Source of the DNA: Physcia stellaris
Lineage: Eukaryota; Ascomycota; Lecanoromycetes; Caliciales; Physciaceae
Direction of reading: 5' to 3'
NCBI GenBank assembly: GCA_018902385.1
Contig: JABSSW010000034.1
Location: 186,001 to 250,000 of the forward strand
Length of the DNA: 64,000 nucleotides
Of the stretch, positions 57,227-64,000 are shown in pieces (the first letter of the stretch is position 1; each line of letters starts with the position of its first letter). Below the pieces are notes generated by a model that saw only the letters and a program-made list of their open reading frames with translations, was not told the origin of the DNA and did not search any database. The position numbers and the translations under genes were made by a program.

Positions 57227-59488
57227 ATGGGATCTCTAGACAGCCTGAACGTAGTCTTTCTGAGGCACTGGGCTGCTCTTGAATGTCGTCCAGCCAGCAC
57301 TCACGCCACTCAGTCCATCAACGGGCACAGCCTCAACATAGCCACAGTGATTCTTGTTGCAAGGTAGGTGATGACACTTCCTACATCGTTCCACCACGTT
57401 GACTTCATCCAGACATCTGGCTTCGGCTGAGATCTCTGATGCAACATATCGTGCCATCAATATTTCTGCCAAAGCGTTTGAAACTAGATCGAAGTCTGCA
57501 GCAGTAATCTATGGTACCTCTACGCGCATAGCTTTGGAAGAGTCAAGTTCATCGGAAGGTTATAGGAGTAAATACTGGCTTCGGCGGCAGTGCAGACACT
57601 CGGACCAAAGCAGTGGATAAACTCAAAGAGGATCTGCTGAATGGTTTGCAGTATGGAATTGTCGCTGGGGCATCCGCAAACAACGAGAACCTTGACTGTG
57701 GTGGACCGTCCGGAAAGATGTTTCCAGGCAACGCTCCTACCTCTCGATCACGAAATAAAGACGGTCATGCCGGAGTCCTGGATTCGCGCGTCTATACTAG
57801 TCAGGCTCAACTCATTAGCTCATGGTGTGTCTGGAATTTTTCCATCGACTGTGGAAACGCTTCTTCGTCTTCTAAACTATAACATTATCCCAAGTGTGCC
57901 TCTACGTGGAAGTATCTCGGCGTCCGGGGACTTGAGTCCTCTAGCTTACATTGCAGGAGTTTTAGAGGGGAAGCCCTCGCTGAAGGCTTACGTTGGTGAG
58001 AGGGGAACCGGTGCACGCCACTTAGAACGGGCAGATGTTGCTTTGAGTAGATCATCAATCACCCCCATCGTGTTGACGGCCAGGGAAGGACTGGCCTTGG
58101 TCAACGGGACGTCCGTGTCGGCTGCGGTTGCAGCTCTAGCTATGCACGAGGCACTGAGCTTAACAATTTTATCGCAGGTTTTAACAGCTATGAGTGTCGA
58201 GGCTCTCCGCGGTACAGATGAGAGTTTCGACCCTTTCCTCTCTACCGTTCGTCCGCACTGGGGACAGGCGGAATCATCTCGAAACATTCGCACCATGCTG
58301 TATGGATCGAGGTTGGTGAACCGATATCGTGCTTCGGACGAAGCGTCTCTATTCCAGGATCGATATTCTATCAGAACTGCGTCACAATGGCTTGGTCCAG
58401 TGCTTGAAGATCTCTCACTGGCAAATAGCCAAATTACCACCGAGCTCAATTCGGCTACAGATAATCCTTTGATAGATGCCGATATCTCTCCGCCGCGGCT
58501 TGTGCATGGTGGGAACTTCCAAGCTAAAGCTGTGACGTCTGCAGTGGAGAAGATCCGTCAGAGCGCGCAGTCGATGGGTCGAATTCTGTTCGCTCAATGT
58601 ACCGAGATGATCAACCCTGCAACTTCTCGCGGTCTTACACCAAATCTTGTGGCCGCCGAGCCGTCGGAGTCTTTCATCTTTAAGGGCACAGATATCCTTA
58701 TAGCGTCGTTACTCTCAGAGCTTGGATTTCTCTCGAACCCAGTGGCCTCTCACGTTCAGACAGCGGAGATGGGCAATCAGGCCGTGAACTCACTGGCGCT
58801 AATCTCCGCTCGCTATACGCTTGACTCTCTAGACATCCTAGCTCAGCTCAGCGCTGCCCATCTCGTCGCTGTTTGTCAAGCGCTGGACCTACGTGCACTG
58901 CATATACGCTTTCTTGAGTCTTTTGAGCCTGAATTCCGCAGTTCGATGAGGGACGTACTCCATATGCATCTTGTAAGCGCGCAGAATACTAACGGGTTAC
59001 TGGATAAGTGCTGGAAAGCATTCAAGACGCGATTAGATGCAACCACGTCTTTGAACTCTGCGGTGCGGCTGTCGGAAGCCATTGCTTATCTCCAAACATT
59101 GATCATACCGTCTCTACTTCCTGGAGTTATGACCTTGAACGCGCTCCGAAGTCATACAGCGCATCTAACAGATTGCGCAGTGGAGTTGCTGAGAGTGACA
59201 CGAGAGCAATATATGGTGGATGGAGACGCGACAAGCATGCTTGGGCGTGCCAGCAAACGAATGTATACTTTTTTGAGGAAGGATCTGAAGATACCGTTCG
59301 TAGGGCCAGAAACCCTGGCTACACCACCCCGTCCAACAGGATTAGGAAGTGGGTTGACGATGGGAGCGCTAAATGGGAAGGTGAAAGCCGCCATGGTCGA
59401 TGGCAGCCTCTACAGGATTGTTGTTGCGTGTATCAAGGACGCAGAAGAGAGGGATCCATCGGGAAGGAAGATATTTGCCAAGCTCTAG
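57227..59488 (+). CDS. Phenylalanine ammonia-lyase family enzyme (MIO-dependent)
   Basis: This class removes ammonia from an aromatic amino acid (phenylalanine to cinnamate, or related) using a self-formed MIO group. Exons are 57,227-57,363, 57,413-57,513, 57,566-57,660 and 57,728-59,488. The first two introns (49 and 52 nt) have good borders. The third (67 nt, GTCGCT...CCAG) has a weak donor but keeps frame and a natural protein join. The product is 697 aa, normal for fungal PAL. Visible motifs are NGHSLNIATVILVARH, the catalytic Tyr in IYGVNTGFGGSADTRT, TVMPESWIRASILVRLNSL, the MIO triad in SASGDLSPLAY, LVNGTSVS, QDRYSIRTASQWLGP, ELNSATDNPLID and the C-terminal shielding region. At the substrate-selectivity position (His-Gln in Rhodotorula PAL, Phe-Leu in plants) it has Gly-Leu, which leaves the substrate open (Phe, Tyr, His or other). 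Confidence 0.9.
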
Positions 59489-60619
59489 CAAGAAGCTACC
59501 TTAAACTTTCTGGCCAATGATTACCGGTCCGTAGAATCTATCAAGATAAAATCCCACCACAAGATACTGGTAGCCTTGGCCATCATCATTGGGCGTTCCT
59601 CACCAAAGCACTCGTTTGAGTCTCTTGACATTGAGGGAGCGACAATGCTAACTCAAGACATTGGAGTACCAATTTAAAGTCACGATTAGTTCTTGGCTTC
59701 ACCAGCATCGATTTGATTTGATAGAGAGGGTTGAGGGAACTGTTCCCTGCGAGGGAATAGTCAAAAACCACTCACGATATGCTAGACAGAAACCAGTTCT
59801 GGTAGACTCAGTCGTCTCTCATTCATCCAGGCGTGTATTGCATCGACGCATGAGATCAGTGAAAATACTGTAATGTTCCCACCCCCGCTTGTTGGATTAC
59901 CAGTATCATCTTTGAGCCTTGTTCTCGGCGTATTCTAGCATTCATCTTGCCACTCTAGCGGACTCTTTCTGGTAGCAAAAAGTGGGGAGGACGGGACTAA
60001 TCGCGTAGTGGCAGCAATCTGATGGTGGCATGGTCGGGAGCAAAGCCATAGGCATGGATTTGGAGGGCACAGCCGAACCACGTGTAACCAATGACTGTGC
60101 AGTCTTTACAAACAAAACCTACAGCGAGCAGGTATGGCGCGCATGCATCGAGGACGGGATAGGCTCTCCTGCTAACGTGAGAAGCTGTGTCACGCAGAAC
60201 AACGAGCTCGGTGGAATTGAACTGGACCCACCATCAAGCGATCTCTGTCAACAGCCCACTTCTTCCAATCCGCGGGGTAGAACTTATCTCGTTCCTATTA
60301 CCATCTATCCTGTCAATTTGCAAATCAGGCACGGGTTCATGGGAACATGACTGTTGATCCGTCTGCAGATGAGTGACATGGACACTGGGAACACCACCAG
60401 CACTGGGGACACTCGCTGAAACAAATCAACGGAAGGAAAAACACACTAGCAATCTTACGATTTAGAATACGTACAATACGGGATAGTAGCTTAGCTGACG
60501 TCATCAACCCTAAACCGATCACGCTCTGCGACCTGACACCTCGGCCGATCATACCTACGCAGATCATCCAGGGTCAAAATATTGACTTTTCACCGCGTTT
60601 GAGTACGATACGAGTACCG
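59489..60619. other. Intergenic up to the second AT island
   Basis: One 106-codon frame (60,030-60,350 plus) has no recognisable motif. Ordinary composition until about 60,620, where AT content rises sharply. Confidence 0.4.
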
Positions 60620-63240
60620 CATTAATTGATCAATAAGAGCACTGCGAGTTATAAGACATTTCGAGTTATAAAACACGATTCCAAATGAGATTTCTGCACG
60701 GTAGGGGGAATTTTGTTTATAAGATATGTTTTTGAAACCTGCCTGAACCCTTGAATTAAAATACATAATTCTTGATTCGAAATACTAGAAAATAAAAATA
60801 TCATAATGTTTTCATTTATTTACGCTTTCAATTTAATATTACATGCTCTGAATTCGATCATTACATCACGTCGTTTTTTTCGTTTGACGAATCAAGATTC
60901 ATTTTCGAGTTTGTAATGTTTTTTGCATCGATTAATTCATCGTTTTTTTTTTGCAAGCTCAAATTCTCTGTATCATGAACGTATTCGTTGACGCTGTTGT
61001 TGATCGTTTTTTTCCTTTTTTGTTTTCGTTGTTTTGTTAAATTCAAAGCGTTGTAAACATTCTCAGTTGTAAAAACAAATAATCGTCAATTCTTTATTTT
61101 CAAATCATTGATATTTTTGATGTTGAGTTCGTGATTTTCGAAATCATCGACGATCAATGAAAAATCGAGCTTTTTGAATGTATCACGAATAACGTGTTTT
61201 TTCTTTTTGTGAAATTTGATTCAAATCTCATTTATTCATTGAGTCAACATTGTGCGTCGATCGTCAACGATATACGTATTGTTTTGTCATTTTTCGAAGT
61301 TATCGCTGTAATGTCGTTCGACAGCGTTCGTCAACATCATTTTAAAAAATTTATTGATGACGACGTCGAGAACTTGTACGTAATTTGTACAATCGAATGA
61401 TATGAAGAACGATATGACGTTGAAATTCTTGAAAATTTGTTTGATTTCAAATGTTTTTGATCAACGAATACATCAAACGTGTTAGATGTCATCGGCGATT
61501 TGATCTGCTTGATCTGAGTGCTTGCTCGCTGAAATGACTAGCTCTATCGAAAGAAGCGAAAAGATTCCTTTCTCATATGTAATTAAGGCTTATAAGTCGA
61601 AACTTCTTCGTAATTGACAATTCATTTTTCTTTCACACTTCTGCTCTCAGCAAAACGAAAACAAACGAAAAAATCTAATTTGTAAACGATCGAAAATGAT
61701 CATTTTGTACATATGTTGCAATCAATATAACATGATTTTCGTGTTGCAATACGTTTTTTGTTTCATTGAACGACGACGTTTTTGTGATATTTTTGCATTT
61801 TTTTCTTGATGAAAACGTGTTTGTTTAAACTTTTGAAAATTAACAACGACTTGCAATGCATCAAATCGTCTGTCGAAACGTATATCTAAAAAATTGCACA
61901 ACGTTTTTTTCAATCGTTTTTTGACTGTTTAATTCACACTGTTTTGATTTTTTTGAAATCGTAAATGACGTCGTCTAAAAACTCGTAGAAAATAGGCGTT
62001 TGATTCATGTTATCGATATGATACAATTAATATCGAGACTTTTCATGCAAAGGAATTTGATTTGAAAAAAACTGAAAATTGCGACGATTGAATTGTAATC
62101 AACAGACGATGTGTTCACGAAATTTCGCAAAAATTTAGAAAATGACATTGAAACGTTAACATATATCATACAAACAGAAATATCTTTTCAAAATCATCAA
62201 TTTTTTGATTTATTTTCGTTGAACGTTTGATTGCAACGTCATTGCGACGACGATATTTCATAAATCAGCTCAACGAGAATTTGAAGTTTCGATATTGAAA
62301 ACGATTTTCATGATCACGATTAATTCGCTTCGAATACAAACGTTGATAAATGTTTTGAATCGTATAAACAAATCATCGTTTATTGATGCGACGGTTTTGA
62401 TTTCTGATTTCAATAAACAGCTCGATGAGCTCATTTTTCATAATGAATTCTCGATCACGAAAAATAAATTTGATTTTGCGTGTATTTTTTTTGCTGATTT
62501 CGATATCGTGCTGTTTGTTGATTCAATTTTTGAGCATTTGTATCGTAATATTCAGTCGTTTTGACGTCATGTATCGATTGATAGACTTGTCTACACGATT
62601 CTTGACGATGAGAGCATAATTGATAGCATCGAGTTTGATTTCACGAGTATAAAACATTCGACGACGTGTGATTTGATCGAGTTTTCAATTTGATTCAAAT
62701 TTTTGTGCAAAAGAAATTTGTTCATCGAAATTTAATAATTGTACATGTTCGCGACGTTCTTGATTGAATAATTCGATGACAGCAGCGAAATCAATAAATC
62801 GAAAGTTGCTCGATAAGGCTGATTGATTTGAATTCGAAAGAGGAGCAAACGATTTTGATTTTTCGAATTTGCTGAACAGCACGATTTTTGACGATTTTGA
62901 AAGCAAAATCAAAACGTACGTCGTTCTGAAGAAGAAAAACAAAAGCATTACGTTTGAAAGATGATTTTTGAAAAAACTGAATGTGAAAAAAAGTCATAAT
63001 ATCGATATGTTGAAAAATAATAACGAAAATTGAACGAAATCATGATTCGAGCCTTTATAGAGAGAATTTGTAGAGCAATTTTCATACAAACTGATTTTTC
63101 AAGCGCGCGCATTCTGAAATCGTCAATCATAATCAATGAATAGATACGAAACAGTCAAAATATCAAAAAGTGCATATCAATTGTTTTGCAAATGAGATCG
63201 CTTCAAAATTGCGAACGGTAAACGATTCTATTGACTAAAA
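60620..63240 (-). mobile_element. Decayed DNA transposon, possibly pogo-like (Tc1/mariner)
   Basis: An AT-rich, CC/GG-poor block. Minus-strand traces fit a pogo-type transposase only loosely: an HTH-like stretch around 63,136-62,950 (IDDFRMRALEKSVCMKIALQIL), a second HTH-like stretch around 62,720-62,560, and a basic QKRRRSMKQK piece near 61,760 like the C-terminal part of pogo proteins. The left edge has a tandem motif (GAGTTATAAGACATTTC/GAGTTATAAAACACG, 60,644-60,678) like the repeated ends of fungal pogo elements. No intact frame is left. The matching inverted end was not found, so family and right border are uncertain. Confidence 0.4.
60639..60690 (+). repeat. Tandem-unit motif, copy 1
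   Basis: Contains two units of GAGTTATAAnACAnnnC. A diverged copy in the same orientation occurs at 63,258-63,322. Confidence 0.55.
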
Positions 63241-63257
63241 ATTGCTTAGTCACTTTA

Positions 63258-63322
63258 CTAATTGACTTATTAAACATTTTGACTTGTAAAACATTTTCGA
63301 TTATAAAACATCGTTCTAATCG
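63258..63322 (+). repeat. Tandem-unit motif, copy 2 (direct orientation)
   Basis: Three diverged units (GACTTATTAAACATTTT, GACTTGTAAAACATTTT, CGATTATAAAACATCG) resembling 60,639-60,690 with mostly G/A and C/T differences. Confidence 0.55.
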
Positions 63323-63339
63323 AGGCCAAAACATATTTA

Positions 63340-64000
63340 TGAATTATAATTTACTGTCTTATGTTGAAATACAGAATAATATGACTGAATCATGATGTGA
63401 CATACAATACATTCGATGAGTAAACTATCTAGAAAATCTATTTAACTACACGAATGTCATATCTATGTCATATGAAATTTTGACATTTATTGATTCAACA
63501 ACGAGCATCAGATTTTTTTGACACATTTTCATGAACTGAACTGCTCGTGATATTTTACTTTTTGAAATTCAATTGATCAACAAAACGATTGAATTTTATT
63601 TTATCGAGCGATTTAATAAATTCGTCAGCTGTCATTTCGTTAATAAAACAATACTCGAATAATATCGCTTTCTTGTTCATCTGCTTTTTAACGTAATGTC
63701 ATTGAACGTCAATATGTTTCGTTCGAAAATGAAATTTCGAATTTTCTGTTAATGCAATTGTTTTTTGATTGTTTGCTTTAATCGTGACAAAATGTTCAAA
63801 TAAATCGAAATTCAAATTCAATTTCTTCAACAATTGAGTGATTCAAATGATTTTTTTTGAAATTTGCGTTTGTGTCATATATTCGATTTCGCACGATGAC
63901 AAGATCACGCACGTTTGCAATTTAAAAAATCAAATAATTGCATTTTCATGAAACGTAAATAAATAAACGTCAATTGAACGACGAATTGATAAATCGTTTG
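63340..64000 (-). mobile_element. Ty1/copia LTR retrotransposon fossil, 3' end, runs off the window
   Basis: The minus strand at about 63,590-63,830 preserves the C-terminal (RNase H) words of a Ty1/copia polyprotein, notably TKHIDVQ. The strip from about 63,340 to 63,560 is the likely 3' LTR region, though its ends are not defined. The element is broken and continues beyond the window edge. Its CC/GG-poor composition matches the rest of the island, so it is old. Confidence 0.65.

Noticed and set aside
1-59488. One biosynthetic gene cluster linking NRPS, methyltransferases, P450 and PAL
   Set aside because: They are 40-55 kb apart, with BMS1, a mitochondrial kinase and transposon islands between, and no shared promoter motif is seen.
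60030-60350. 106-codon frame as a gene
   Set aside because: No motif, no intron signals, adjacent to the AT island; too weak to call.
1-64000. CRISPR array, rRNA or tRNA genes
   Set aside because: No spaced direct-repeat array, no rRNA core sequence, and no convincing A/B-box pair with a cloverleaf was found by eye; a tRNA scan could still find one.

Overview
The window comes from a filamentous ascomycete (Pezizomycotina). Genes are split by short GT-AG introns of about 46-167 nt. Secreted proteins carry clear signal peptides. An NRPS, a P450, an SAT4-type membrane protein, a HET-domain remnant and a fungal phenylalanine ammonia-lyase are present. Gene-bearing DNA is interrupted by two very AT-rich islands made of decayed transposable elements.

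Layout. 1-3,545: 3' end of a nonribosomal peptide synthetase (A-T-C), cut by the window edge. 4.6-5.7 kb: unknown basic protein. 7.1-13.8 kb: housekeeping block with a mitochondrial PDK/BCKDK-type kinase (minus) divergent from the ribosome-biogenesis GTPase BMS1 (plus), and a small unknown gene convergent with BMS1. 15.5-32.2 kb: an acidic unknown protein, a secreted ferritin-like protein, a small secreted protein, an 81-aa Cys-rich protein, a GNAT acetyltransferase, a secreted GH5 mannanase, a secreted Thr-rich/Cys-rich protein and a ~965-aa conserved fungal protein of unknown function. 33.1-39.0 kb: AT island holding a near full-length Tad1-type LINE. 39.05-41.2 kb: a piggyBac-like DNA transposon with ~85-bp inverted repeats. 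41.4-60.5 kb: an accessory-looking segment with a CBM-like secreted protein, decayed HET and O-methyltransferase genes, two SAM methyltransferases, a CYP52-like P450 with a hAT-type MITE in its upstream region, an SAT4/rhodopsin-type membrane protein, an alpha/beta hydrolase and a PAL-family ammonia-lyase. 60.6-64 kb: a second AT island with a probable pogo-like DNA transposon and the end of a broken Ty1/copia element.

Main observation. The AT islands do not look like classical RIP (C to T at CpA). In the 33.1-38.9 kb island nearly every C is followed by A or G, and nearly every G is preceded by C or T: CC, CT, GG and AG are almost absent while CA, CG and TG stay common. This points to a C-to-T process acting at CpC and CpT and sparing CpA and CpG. 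The two inverted repeats of the piggyBac-like element, one mutated and one not, show the same rule base by base.

A second pattern is that at least five otherwise intact host genes lose frame by one base, four of them at runs of C/G. This suggests homopolymer under-calling in the assembly as much as real pseudogenisation. No single biosynthetic cluster is claimed: the NRPS, methyltransferases, P450 and PAL are spread over 60 kb with housekeeping genes and repeats between them.
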